DNA from: Echiichthys vipera
Taxonomy: Eukaryota > Chordata > Actinopteri > Perciformes > Trachinidae
DNA: 64,000 nucleotides
Assembly: GCA_963691815.1 (NCBI GenBank)
Contig: OY829667.1
Span: 18,160,563 to 18,224,562 of the forward strand
Direction: 5' to 3'
Shown: piece by piece, positions 16,130-29,200 of the stretch
Numbering within the stretch: the stretch's first letter is position 1
Layout: every line of letters begins with the position of its first letter
Made by a program: the position numbers and the translations under genes
Notes under the pieces: generated by a model
Seen by the model: the letters and a program-made list of their open reading frames with translations, nothing else
Told to the model about the DNA's origin: nothing
Database searches by the model: none

Positions 16130-17272
16130 TTAATGATATATTACACAGTTTTTTATGTTTCATATCTAATGCAAATATGGCGAACTGACTTCATCTTATC
16201 ACTAGGACATAAAAAACACGGCTTTGGATACTCTTGCTGAAATGGCTCATTTGATCCCTTGAATGATTTCACATCAGTTTACTCAAAGAAAGCTTCTCAG
16301 CCCAAAATGATGACGTGAATGTTAATTTTGACATTTTCAGAGCAGAAAGGTGTCTTTTGAGAACCTTTTCCTGAGCCTAATTAGAATCTTTTCAGATGGG
16401 TTTATATTTAACTCAGGCTTGCTGATGTGAGAACAAGTTTGTGATCTCCTGAGAATTACCTGCATTCCAGCTAAAGAAACGCTTTCCTGAGGCTTCACTG
16501 AAGAGCTTGTACAGTAAAAGCATCAACAGCCATGGTTTGAGAAATAATGCGACCCTTTAAATACATAAAAACACTCACATGTGTGAAAGGGCTCTTTTAT
16601 TTCACTTTAGAGAGGTCTTGCATTAAAGTCTCATTTCAGGTGATGGCACAGCTGTGGAGGTTTCAGGATGTTTCAACAGCACAGTTATGGAGTGGATGGA
16701 TGGAGAAGCTTTTCATATCAATAGCTCCATTTTACTATAGTAAAAGTCCTGAGAGGAAAGGTGAAACAAAATGTTTTGTCTGCCATGTTGGACGAGTGTT
16801 TCTCCTACGTAGGGTAAATTACCTCCTAGGTAATAAAGATACACTTTTAGGCTAAATGAGCCGGTTTTAAGAGTGAGAAGGCTGTGCAGACTGAAGTGCT
16901 TAGTGCATCATTTAAAGGGAATTGAAAGTTTGTCTGTGGCTGTATTTTATCTCTGCGTTGCAACCGTAGAAGATGCAGTCACAAAACTAAACAGGTGTAC
17001 AGTTGAAATCTAAATGAAGTAGGGGAGGGGCCTCTCGCAGATTAGCCATCTGGTGTCACAAGATAGTTTCTAGTTTGATTTTTGAGTCATTTGATCAGAG
17101 TAATTGATTCATTGCAGCCACTTTAACTAGATGCAGGCCTCTAAACAACCATGGTATTTTAAACTTCTACAAAATAAGGTCTCTGAGAGCGCCTACACAC
17201 TGCAAATGTCTACCCTTTTAAACATTAAGCACAAGTGTGACAGGAAACTGATCATTAACATTTGATGATTGA
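16130..17272. other. No gene or classified repeat seen
   Basis: A 102-codon plus-strand frame at 16547-16855 has no recognisable domain and is treated as chance. Confidence 0.5.
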
Positions 17273-17276
17273 TTAA

Positions 17277-17916
17277 AGGGAAATTCCGTTGTAAAATCAT
17301 CCCAGGCTCTTTTTAGGCAAATACACTCATCAAATAAGCCATTGAGACAGTTTTCTTTGTGTACAAACTACAAACGGAGAAATCCAGGACAGGCGCTAAC
17401 AGCCAAATGCGGCTAACACGGATGGGGCGGCAAGTTGAACGCATTCAAACGTCTTTTTTAACCACTAATACTGCTCAAAATAACAGCAAACCTCTGCAGC
17501 AGCATGAGAAGCGACCCTACACAGAAAACAAAGCACCAACAACGTAGTTAGTGAACCCAGAGTTTATTAAAAGAGTGTTTTAAAGACTTACCTACTGGCC
17601 CCTGTACCAACTCCTCTCATAGTAAAGTCCATTCAAGTGGATTACCAAAGTCAATCCAAAAGGCAGGAGCCCATTGGCGATTTATTCCAGCAAAACACAT
17701 AAACGTTGTGATGTGTAGCTGTTTGGTGAAATATAAGGTAATAACAGAAGGTTTGGAAAAGTCAGTACAGCCGCATTTGGCTGTTAGCGACTGTTAGCGC
17801 CTGTCCCGGATTTCTTCGTTAGTAGGTTGCACACAAAATAATTTGTCTCAAAGGCTTATTTGATGAGTGTATTTGCCTAAAAAGAGAGTGGAATGATTTT
17901 ACACCAGAATTTCACT
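17277..17916. mobile_element. TTAA-flanked element with long terminal inverted repeats
   Basis: The element is 640 bp, flanked by TTAA (17273-17276 and 17917-17920). The arms 17277-17421 and 17768-17916 are inverted copies. They share AGGCAAATACACTCATCAAA with TAAGCC, and GACAGGCGCTAACAG with GCCAAATGCGGCT. The outermost bases are AGGGAAATTC and AGTGAAATTC. TTAA duplications are used by piggyBac and Kolobok elements. The interior has no transposase. Confidence 0.82.
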
Positions 17917-17920
17917 TTAA

Positions 17921-20900
17921 GTTAAAAGTTGTTTAAGTTATGTATTTAGCAAAAATGCCAAATATTCACTGGTTCCAGCTGCTCCACTGTTAACAGATCT
18001 GGACTGTGATTTGCACTATTTTTTCACATTTTATAAAGAAGTAATTGATCATTTAATCAAAACATTAATTGGATTCTTTCGCAAATAAATAGGGAATAGG
18101 GAGTTGCAGCCCTTGTAGCAATGTACAGTAAAAGTATCTTTTGGATTAGTGTTAGTTATGGGAATCATGTACACCAGTGGAGCATCTGACCATTTACCCA
18201 ATAACTGAACTGAAGTATAAATGTGAGGTACTAGCTTGAGTCTTTTATTTTTATGACGCTCTCTACTTGTACTCCAGTACATTTGAGGCGTGTGCATTCT
18301 CACAGCACATTCTTCTTTAATAAATACCAGTTTATGTGAATGTTTTTTCATATATATAGTATCATTTATACATGCAGCCCCAGATGTTCAGTCTCTTGCA
18401 GCGTGCGGCTTGCCATCTCGAGTGAAGACCAGATGGAATAGAATGGCGGTCTCTCTGATGTTTTCGACCTCTCTGGGCACGCTGAGACAAGGCGACGCAC
18501 TTTACTCCGACTTTCTCCCGTCTCATCAGGTCTGTCAGTCATCTGGATAACCCAGAGAACGGAGAATCAGCAGCGTCAGCGAGGAGGTGATGGAGAAACG
18601 CCTGACCCTCCTCTACCCTGGTGCAAGTCTCCAAGGCTCTTGTTGCCATGGACACTGAATGAAAGTCTGTAAAGTGCAGTGGTGTGGCTCTGCATTGCCG
18701 TCACACTATTAGTGCCTTGTTGTGTTCACTCTTATTATTTGGTGTATTTAAATAAATATTTATACAATTCATTTATATGGATATATTCTACTCTGTTTAA
18801 AATGAATAAATGGAATAGAAATGTTTTTTTTCCTACTTCCTCTCAACCACTAAGCATTTGTAAACTTGTGAAATCCTGATGCTCCCAAGTATAAAGTACT
18901 TAAAATCAGTGCATTAGGCTTTCACTGGAAATAAGATTAAATAGTCCAATGAGTTTTATAGGAAATGTTAATTAAATTACTGACCTTATATTCCTATATA
19001 AACCCTTTTGTAATTTTAACCCTGGAAATCTTCAACACAACCCTCTTTCACACAAAGATGCCACTACACAACGTCATGAAGGTCCGCCATCACGCCAGCT
19101 TTGTTTTTTCACACTGAACCAAGCAAAGTGTGTGATTTCACATAGCAGGCGCCATTCCGGGAACAAAAGAGGCTCGACCTATAGCACAACAGTGTCGGCA
19201 TCTGTGCGTCTGTGCCAATCCGCACTGTTAATCAAACACCCGAACACATTTATCAGAGAGAAGGTGTTGTATGCAGTGTCTGTTTGTCGAGTCACTGGCT
19301 TTCCCATCGATGCCTGCCTGAACTCGAGTCGGCATAGAGGACCACAGAGGACGCTGAACAACTCATACGGTTCCTTTACTTTTACTGAACAGCATGGTAT
19401 AGGTTTGGGTAAAGGTTGATAACCTTGAAGAGACAGAAACAAAAACAGCATTACAATTAAATCAGTCGATCAATGCAGTCAATTACAACAATCTCTCCAG
19501 TCAATATCAATTGTTTCATTAACGTTCATGCAGATTAAAGACAAAACATAATTAATCGGCAAACTGGATTTAAGTGATTCTCACTGTCAATTCATCATGT
19601 CAACTTAAACTGTGCTAACTTAAATCAAATATATTTATTGCACCTACAATGTAGTAGTATTAGTATTTATACTCTTAACATGATTTTACATTCAACTAAT
19701 GTATGCATTTTAACCAACTGTTGAATTACTTTTAATCCAATTTTTGAACTAAAAAAAAATCTGATTTAAATCAAACTTCAACAATGTCTCATACCCATCA
19801 CTCCAGATTTAATCAAATATATCCAGCAAACTGATTTTACATTATCTTTTCAACTGTAATGTCATTAAATATATTATCAAATGTGACCTGCAAGACAAAC
19901 AATGCCCCTACCAAATAAACACATATTTCTTCTACAGGTTTGTCACAAGAATAATTTCATTAGTCAAAATAATTACCAGTGCAGTCATCTCAGCATTGAT
20001 CAGTGCTTCTCTCTGATTGAAAAGAACAAAGGGAGCTGTACCTGCCCAGGTGACCCTACTCATCAGAGCCCCTCTCCCTCTTCCCCTCCCTTTCCCTTTC
20101 TGCATGCCACCAACTTGGATCAGTCTACTCTCACCGTCGTCCTCTGGTGTTATTTAAATTAATCTAAGCAGACCAAAAACCATGAAAAGAAAGCAAATAA
20201 ACAGACCATACACATGACTTCACACTGTTAGTTATCAATAGCTTCGGCTTCTTTGTCACTTTTTGACCCTCCTGTGGGTCGACTCGTGTAGTTCTGCCCT
20301 GCCGACTGTCCCTTTCACACGTCGGTTAGGCTTTGTTACATCTCTGCCTTGAACAGGCTGTGTGAAAGGCGCTACTGTCACCTGGTCTGTTAGGCCTCCC
20401 CGTGTACAGAAATACACTTGTTAACTTTATATCTTTTTTCTCTTCACAGCTCAAAAGATCATGCTCAGCATCATGTACAGAGCTGAGCATCTGGTGTTCT
20501 ACTTTAGGTCTCAGTTCAGTAATGAAATATGGCTCGTATGAGTCAGCACCTTCTATTTCCCCAAAGTCTAGCGTTGCATCAATGCTAATGAAGAGTGAGA
20601 AATCAATTTTCTCTGTCTCCTTTTGATGTAAAACAATTCTGTCTAGCAGAGAAGCAAAAAACAATGTTTTATAAAGGAGCAGAGGCTGATGTTTAGATGT
20701 TTAGATGTGTGTGAAACTTGGTTGTAGTCTTGAAGCCTTGAAGAAGAGTGTTTAGATGTCTATTCCTTCATTAGGGTTGAAATGATCATTATTGTTTTAG
20801 GGTTACTTTTATCTGTTTCAAATTTTAGAAAACTCATATATATATACACATGTTCCAAAAAGAAACATCATCCAAGTTGTGAACCATGAGGTGAGGGGGG

Positions 20901-21451
20901 CATAAAGGTATGCCTCAGGGTCCAGACAACCTGCAACTACAGAGCAATCAATAAAACTGTGGCAAAAAATTCAGCAGAGGAATATCAGGGCAATTGTGAG
21001 CAGGGTCACTGCGAGGCAGGGGGCCTCATCGTCCAAAAGGGCCCCACCCCGCCTGTCACCATACAGTCACTGTCTGCTCCTCAGAGTGTTAAGAAGAGTT
21101 GTGAAGGCCGACACTCGCTCATCTCACAGAACGCATACATTTCCATGTTATTATCGACCCACGTTTTCTCCCACCGTAGGCTATATGTGTTTTGCAGATC
21201 TATCTACATTGACTGATGAGCTTAGTCTGTGTGTGTCTCAGTCAGCTGGTGAAGGCAGGTTACCCAGCAGCTGTCAATCGGCTCAGAAGCTGCCGACAGA
21301 CGGCTGAGACTGACGCCTTCTCTTTACTTGTCACACACGGAGGCTTCTGGTCCGTCAGTTACCGACACTGTGACTATGACCTGGAGCCTGACGTTAAAGA
21401 AGCTGCGGGGCTCACGTTGTGTGTTTGTGTTACAACGCTGACAGCACTGTG
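17921..21451. other. No gene recognised
   Basis: AT-rich. There are GC-richer islands near 18370-18650 and 19030-19400, without frames that resemble exons. No inverted or tandem repeat was confidently bounded here. Confidence 0.45.
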
Positions 21452-22012
21452 CTCACTCCCCGGCCACTTTATTAGGCACACCTGGTGCTTAATAAAGTGT
21501 CAGTGTGGTCTTCTGCTGCTGTTCCCTCTCTGTAGAAAGTAGGTGGATGTTGTGTGTTCACAAATGCTCTCCTGCATCCCTCTGTTGGAACCAGTGGATA
21601 TCTGAGTTACTGTTGCCTTCCTATCAGCTCCAACCAGTCTGGCCATTCTCCTCTGACCTCTGGCTAAAACAAGGCATCTGCGCCCACAGAACTGCCGCTC
21701 ACTGGATATTTCCTCTTTTTGGGAGCATTCTCTGTAAACCCTAGAGATGTTGGTGTGTGAAAATCCCAGTAGATCAGCAGTTTGTGAAATCCTCAGATCA
21801 GCCCATCTGATACCAACAACCACGCCACATTCAAAGTCACTTCAATCACCTTTCTTCCTCGTTCTGATGCTGCTTTGAACTGCAGCACATCCTCTTCACC
21901 ATGTCAACATGCCTATATGCACTGAGCTGCTGCCATGTGATTGGCTGATTAGAAATTTGTGTTAACGAGCAGTTGGACAGGCGCACCTAATAAAGTGGCC
22001 GCTGAGTGTATA
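21452..22012 (-). mobile_element. Internally deleted Tc1-like transposon
   Basis: The ends are inverted repeats built on GGCCACTTTATTAGG with CACTC outside and (C)ACACCT or (C)GCGCCT inside, about 27 bp each. Between them only the N-terminal half of a Tc1-like transposase remains. The DDE catalytic half is missing, because the coding frame runs straight into the left terminal repeat. Confidence 0.85.
21500..21823 (-). pseudogene. Tc1-like transposase N-terminal DNA-binding fragment
   Basis: The 108-codon frame MVVGIRWADLRISQTADLLG then FSHTNISRVYRECSQK is the paired-like helix-turn-helix of Tc1-type transposases. It is followed by GRRCLVLARGQRRMARLV and ADRKATVTQIS, the second helix-turn-helix region, and ends ..NSSRRPH. 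Upstream in frame there is a stop (near GD*SDFE), so the natural start is lost. No catalytic D, D or E is present. It binds DNA in intact relatives. Any activity here is unproven. Confidence 0.82.
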
Positions 22013-22974
22013 CCAAAACCAAAGGATGAGGTCTCAGGAGGATGTATTCAGAAAAAGAAAGGGAGACCGGGATGTGCTGTCTAACCTGTTGTATTTCAGT
22101 GTTTTAGTCGAACTAGAGGTCATGCCTATTTTTATCTGGTCGGTTGGGTGAGTGTGAGTAGTATGTAGTTAGTGCTGTTTTTTTTGTTTTGTTTTGATGG
22201 CAGAATGGTCTGGAACTTCAAAAGAAATAAAGACCAGGGCAGCATGCAACCAGACATAAGGCAGGCCACAATACAAAAGGTCTTGATGAGGAGCCTATTA
22301 CAGAGATGGTGATTCTATTGGGTTTTTTTTTTACCGAAAGCCCAGTGATGATAACTACAGTAACAACCCCACCATGGGGCTGGCTGTCACAATGTGTCAG
22401 AGTGCCTTTGGTGGTTCATAACTTGCTCTTAAATTAAAGCAACACCATGTAGTTGTTCAACCTTCATAATATATTTCCATGACCCCTGTAATCGTACATC
22501 AACTTACAAAAAGTTTAATGACACATCTTTCCAGGACAGTGGCCCTCCAGGACCGGAATTGGGCCCCCCTGCTGTTATAAGAATGAAACATCTACCCATT
22601 TCAACCCAAGACCTTCAGCTTAATCCCTTTTACGTATGAATATGTAAATTTTGTTGATGATAAGAAATTCATGCAATAGCAAAAAGTATGACAACCAACC
22701 CCAGTTTCCCCTACTCAATGCAGAAAAATGGCCCCTGTGACTATTATATATTATATCATTAGATAATTTTCAGTCATGCATTAATATAGAAGCAGGATTT
22801 TACCGTTATAATTTAACTTTTTTGCATAGGACTGAAACTAATGATTATTTTCATTCTGGACACAACTGTGGGAGTGGAAATGGGGCTCCAACATGTGCAT
22901 CCAGGTCACATATTGGTCATGGACCTACATAGAGTTTTATGCACCTAGCCCCTGGTCTGACAGCGCACTAACCA
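22013..22974. other. No gene or classified repeat seen
   Basis: AT-rich with short frames only. Confidence 0.5.
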
Positions 22975-23330
22975 GGGCGGGAAGAAGTATTCAGATCATT
23001 TAGATTAAAGGTACTGCCATAATACCCCACTGTGAAAGTACTTTAGTACAGGTAAAACGCATGTGGTCGAAAAAAGTATGTAAATATAAGCAAAAATGTA
23101 TTGACTGTGCAGTAAAATGTTGCATGTTATTGTTGTCCCGTTATAAATGATGTTTCTGGGTGACCATTCCTGCTGCATTAATGTCTGTGTTGCATTTTTA
23201 CCGCTCTAGATGTTTAAGGTTGAGTTTATATAATTTAAAAGATTGTAGTACTTTAATCTACAGATGCATCGTATTCTATAAGATCATGTGTTTGTAGCTT
23301 CGCTGCCCTGTGAGAACCAAGTATCTCTAA
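22975..23330 (+). repeat. Dispersed fish repeat (unclassified), diverged copy
   Basis: Begins GGGCGGGAAGAAGTATTCAG and continues with AGTACTTTAGTACAGGTAAA. The phrasing 'AAGTATTCAGATC..TTTA..AAAGTACT' is familiar from a common fish interspersed repeat. Ends are not defined. Confidence 0.45.
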
Positions 23331-23890
23331 AACTGTTCATGTTTTCAGCTGTGACAAAGTATTTCCCAGCTGAAGTGAGAAGCTTTTTAAAAACTTGATT
23401 TAGTTTAATAAGAAGAATTTTCTTAAAACATGAAGGAACACTTCATCCTTCAGTTTATCACAAACATTCATCTTCAACACTAGAGATACATGCCGTTCAC
23501 CTGCCAGCTGTACAGCAGCAGACAACATATCGAGTAGCAGATCCACCCACATACATACGGAGCCATTATTTCCACTGAACCATGCTCGTCTTTATTTCAT
23601 TTTATGGGCCGTGAATAATGTGAAAAGACGTTGTAATATGGTAGTCACAGAATATTTCCTTCCGCGTCGGTGGCAGAATGTAGATTGTTTTAGATTTAAT
23701 AATATAAGTTTTAGATTTAATGATATAAGGAGCAGCCAACTGGAGGCAAATCTGCCCCCTGGAGGTTGGTTGGCCAACACTTCAGTGCAACGGTACCTGA
23801 TGGATGATTTCCATTGTCCACAGAGGATTAACCCTTTATGTTTTCTGGCCAAGCCATGACAGCGACCCTGGTATCGTTTGTACAATGTGA

Positions 23891-23922
<32 letters not shown>

Positions 23923-26019
23923 CATCGTGGCAAACTGTGGTCCTGGAGACAGCAGGAACTACCAGAGGTGGTTTTGAGTTTTGAGGTGTTGGAGTTTTGG
24001 GCTGCTTATGTCTTTCTGTGAACAGATGTTTACACGGTGAACTAAGCAAGATACAGGCACAAATCACAAAAATCAAGGCCAAATTAAAAAAATAGGTGTG
24101 ATCAGAGCAAGACGGACAGAAGTAGGGTGTAGAAAGTTGTGAAGGAGCCTGATTTGGCCTCAGGGCTGGTGTGATCCCATCGCAGGATGGTCCTAGTAGT
24201 TCATTTTTTAAGTAAAAGTGTTACAGGGAAAACCCTATCTTCTGATGAAGATTATGCAAAACAATAGAAGGCTCCAGAACAGCTACTACAAGGATTTTTT
24301 TTTTCATTTTTTGTGATCGTGTCAAAACAAAATAGAGACTACGATGTAAACCTAAGACTGCCTAAATCACACAATACAAATTTTGTCGACGTGACATCAA
24401 AACTTTCCTTGTGATGACAGAATAAAAATAATTATTGTTATATTGAAATCATGAAATAATTACTTGGCATGACAAGAAAACAGCACAAGGGAAATAATAA
24501 CATGCATGTCCTCTCCAGGCTCCCATAGCTGACAGTTGAGTCCACAAGTTGGATGAAAATGGCTTCCATCAGCCTGACTGTACTTCCTTCAAAGTTTTAT
24601 GGTCGACTGAGAGCACTAACGGAACAACTCAGAGTTCTTGTTGTGGCACCAAAGTCTGTCTTCCCCCCTTTTCCCTCTATGATACGAATGACGTCACAAA
24701 CGAGTTGGGAGTGTTACATTTTATTTGGTCTTATCTCTTTTTGAGCTTTTTCCTTTGTTTTTTCCACAGGTTAAAACCCATTATAATAGTCAAGAGAAAT
24801 AAAAACATTTTCACATACTGTATACAGAAATAGTCCTCTTGACACACAACAATAAAAACAGTTGATTAGGCCCAGCCCAGTGCGAGATTTCACAAAAATG
24901 CAACAATAACACATTTTTCAAAGCCCGACGACCACAAAGCCTCTAACTCGCCTGAGTGGAGACAGTTCTGAGAGAGATGTAAAAATGGCTGCCAGGGCAA
25001 TGCAACAATTATGTTATCACATCGCCTAGGTTGTAATAAGACACAAAATAGACATGGAAATGAATCTGGGACAATTACAATAAAAGCAAATAGATACAAA
25101 GACAGAGGGGAGGTCAACCTTGTCTACTATTTAAGGTAGTGACACATTCCTCATCTCTTTCTAGCAGTTTTATGCACATACATATTCAGTATGGGTGCCC
25201 CAAGGAGGCATTAGACTGCGATTTAGGTTTTGGGATTTTGCTGCAATGTACACAAAAGAACCGGATTTCAAGCTCTACCAGGCAATTCTCTGGAATTTTC
25301 TGCTTCACACAAACACCGGGGCTTGTGGAGGAGACATTTTGATACAGATTTGGTCGAATTGGAGAACTGGAATGTAAAGTTAATACGCCTCATATGAAGC
25401 ACCCATACATGCATCTTAAATACTCCAGTGAAAACCTATACAATGTTTTGTTCATATGAAGCAATCGATCCGTCATCCTAACGTAGACCGTGTCCATGGC
25501 CATCTAGAAAGAGAAATAGTTTTGATCCAGTGTGTAAAAAGATGGCCATATATAAATATCCACTTTTCCCCCGTGTGTATACGTTTTGCAAATGTCCATA
25601 GCTGGCTGGTAGGAAGGTGAGAAGGAAAAGGCCTTTACAGTACTGTGATGCTGTGAGCGGAAGAGATTTAACCAATGAGTCATTTAAATTGGATCAGTTA
25701 TTCAGGAGCACCTGAAAGAGACCCCCTACCGTTTAATATCCACAAACCTCAGTAGAATATTTTACCATGAATTGTATTTGGGCCTTGAAGACATGAATCA
25801 GAGCAATGACCTGATCCGGGACCACCATCTGAATACCATTTGTTACAACAGTTGATATTTGAACATTTGTAACCATGCACTAAGTGCTGCCGCTGAATTA
25901 ATTGTAATATTTTTAAGGTAATCATTGTTTTGTCTAGTATAGTCCGGCAAGTTTTCAGCACTCTTTCCAATTCATTTCATTGGAATTGTAGCAGCGAGTT
26001 GTCTACAAGGAAGCTAACA
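23331..26019. other. No gene; short GT tract at 23891-23922
   Basis: A 16-unit GT microsatellite lies at 23891-23922. Frames at 23592-23885 and 24549-24833 are not gene-like. No confident repeat ends were found. Confidence 0.45.
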
Positions 26020-26280
26020 AATCCATTTGTCTGTCCGTCTGTCTGTCTGTCTGTCTGTCAGCAGGGTTACGGGAAAACTACTGGCTATTTTATGAAACTT
26101 TGTGGGAAGGTGTAACAGAGGCCAAGAAAGAACCCATTACATTTTGGAGCAGATCTTAATCACCGGACACATGCAGAAATTGTTTTGTGCATTCAGTAAC
26201 ATCGCAGGATTGCGGCCATTTGTGCTGCATTCATGTGGTGTTGGAAAAAACAGGGGGAAATCCCTCTGAATTAACATGTG
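26020..26280 (+). repeat. Dispersed repeat headed by (CTGT)n
   Basis: A GTCTGTCTGTCTGT run at 26031-26058 leads into CAGCAGGGTTACGGGAAAAC then TATTTTATGAAACTTTGTGG and AACCCATTACATTTTGGAGC. This wording is known from a widespread animal repeat family. Class not determined. Confidence 0.5.
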
Positions 26281-29200
26281 AGATAGGGTGTGGCTTGGCA
26301 GAGTCTGCGCTCTTTGAGTGCCCTTCTAGTTTTCCAGGTTTTTCACCTTTTTTTCAAAAAAGGTGAGGTGGGTGGAAAATATTGTTGGTGTTGTATTAAG
26401 TACACCACCAAGCTTCAAGGACTCCTAAAAGGTTGTACTCTTACAACTAGCTTATGCACCCTGACACAGTGTGGCCCGGTAGTGAAATATCAGCTATGTC
26501 CTTTCATCTCCAAACAGGATTGAGGAGACAACAAAAAATAATTTGCAGTGTCTATATTTGAGACATAAGGGCTGTTTACTCAACCAATTGGTTTGCAGCA
26601 CACTCATTCAACACTCTAGAAACAGAAATTTGCAGATTGAACGGCTTCTATTCCAGGAAGATCACAAGGTAATTGAGTGTCAATAGCTAGGCAGAACAAT
26701 AATCAGGACTGCGGGGCTGTCGAATGGAGGGGGGATGAGCGAGTGGGCCTTGGACTTGATAACCTCAAAGATAAAATCAATGTTTATTTTGCTAAACAGA
26801 ACACCAGCCTTCTCCAAGAGCTGTCAATGTGGTCTTGGAAACAAATTGGTCCTCCTTTCCCAGTCATTCAGTTTCCGTAGTTACAGAAAAAGAGGACAAC
26901 AGATGGTGACCTTGGATGCACAGACTGAACAGAATTAGGAATAATGTCCACACTTTGAGAGACCAAGCATTAGCTTGCGCACCTGGCAGCGCCTCTCGCA
27001 GACATGGCTTTTGTCCACATTCCTATTGGGATGTGCAATTCCTGTACAGTCAATGGAAGGTCATATTTGATCATTTGGTCTTGGCCTGTTAATGCCAAAC
27101 AAAGGCCTGGGCAGGTGTTTCAGTTAGTATGAGCCAGAGAGTGCAATAATGTGTCTCTGGCGCTGACGGCTGGCGGTGAGACAACTGAAAGGAGGCTGAT
27201 AACCAGGTATATTTGTAACCTCCACAGCTCCACTTAATTGGACACAAGGAGGCAAAGGCAGCAAAGGTAAATGGGGTGAAAGCCGCTGAAAATGCCAAGC
27301 CATCTATTTTGTCGTTTCAGAATTTACTCTTCACTGACCCGCCAAGGTAAGATTTCATCAATAAAATAAATGTGACATGTGTTCAGCCAGAGCTTTTCCC
27401 TCCGTCCTCCAATTTTCTCTGTGTAACCATGAAGGAGAGCAAACCAGGGCCGAGGCAATTTAAGAAATACAGTGCCCTCCTGAACTGACTTCTTTAAAGT
27501 CAAACACCAGAGATGGGTGCGTTTAAATGCACACACAGTGCTCTGTTACTTTGAGTTATCAGGGTAGTTCAATTCAAGCATTCAGACTAGTCAATGGGAT
27601 TCAATTTGGATCAGTGGCTTATTAAGGGTAAATTCAATCATTAGTACGCACTTAAACATATCCACTGATCACAAAGATAAGTGAGTGCTAATGTAACGTA
27701 ACCCTGACAAATGATTGCATTACCCTTCACAATGCCAGCAAGTTGCTAGCTCGCATTGTATTTTCTTCCCTCCGAATAATGGCTCTGATTATTCACCTCT
27801 GAAACTCTTTAACCAACCACTGATCACAAGCAGCCTTTCAGCGTGATGGGGGTCAGGGCTTTGGTTTCCTCCATTGTGCCGTCTCATTAGCTTTTATTCA
27901 TGCAATGTATTTGCCATTTTCCATTCATTGATTAGGGGCAGTGGTCTGAGCTTGAACTTTGAATTAAGATCATCAAATCGTGTCTGCTCCCTGCCACCGC
28001 AGGGCTGAAAGTGGATCACTGGTGGCCAGATATCCTTCTCTGCTGCAGAGAATTCGTTTCCATTCTCCCTGTCAGTGTGTACTCAGGGCGCTGATTTGCC
28101 ATGACAGATGGGGCGATGTCTCGAAGAGCTGAGCGTCACAAACAACTCATCAGCGCTTTCTCATTGGAGTGCTGGCTGTCAGCTCGGGAGGAGAAGTGGC
28201 AGTAACGGTTCATAAATCTGACAGCCAAAACCAAAAATCGGACGTCCCTGTCCACAAAAGACTTCTTAAAAATGTGTCCCACTAAATCCCTCAGCCACTT
28301 AATTAGCTTTGTCAGATTTAGATTAAGAGTATTTTATTTAGGTAAAACATTTCTATGCACAGGTAAATTCGCAACAGGAAGATTTCTCCCCACGTCAAAT
28401 TAATCACATCCAGTAGGAAACCCACTCTGACTCCAGGCAACACCTTAATCATATGTGAAAAGCACAGTGACTCCTGTTATTACAACGGATACTTCATGTT
28501 ATAAATTACTCAATGTGCGCAAGCTAGATGGAAAACAGCAGGCAAGATTTTTCAACATCAGGTCTGAGGGAAAATTAAAGCATGGCACAGAGTGAACGCA
28601 GACGAGACATGAGTGGCAGGCTGAAGTGGATGCTTGACACACACAAAATTTGTGACAGAAATAATCTGCCAGACGTTTCAATCATCTCAATTTCCTTCAT
28701 GTATCATTCCTCCTCACAGGGCTCTGTTGACAACAACAGCCATCCTAGTCTAATGACTATCACAGGATAGCTCTTGTGGCTTTGTGTGTTGACGCGGAAG
28801 ATACGAGGCAATAGCTCATCACTTGTCACATCAGTAACATGTTTGTGGTGAGGAAGGTGAAGAGAGCGAAGGAAGGTAGGGAACACTGCTGAGACAGACA
28901 AGTTCTATATTAAACTTACAACTTTTGCACAGCGGGAGGGAAGATTCCCATGTGATGGCAGGTGAGTTGTTCGACTGGACCGGAGAATGACATAAAGCAA
29001 CTTCTGACGAGCAAAACAGTGAATTTCTTTGTTTGGGTGATCCTGTCAGATGTCAACTGTTTTAGAGGGGAACTACTAAACTGTGGTTGGCCGACACATT
29101 GTGCAATCAAGCACTGTGCCGTTGTTACAGTTGAGTAAGCCTGTCCGGAACAGAAGATGATGACAGACACATTAACATGCAATAGAAATACTAAATATAT

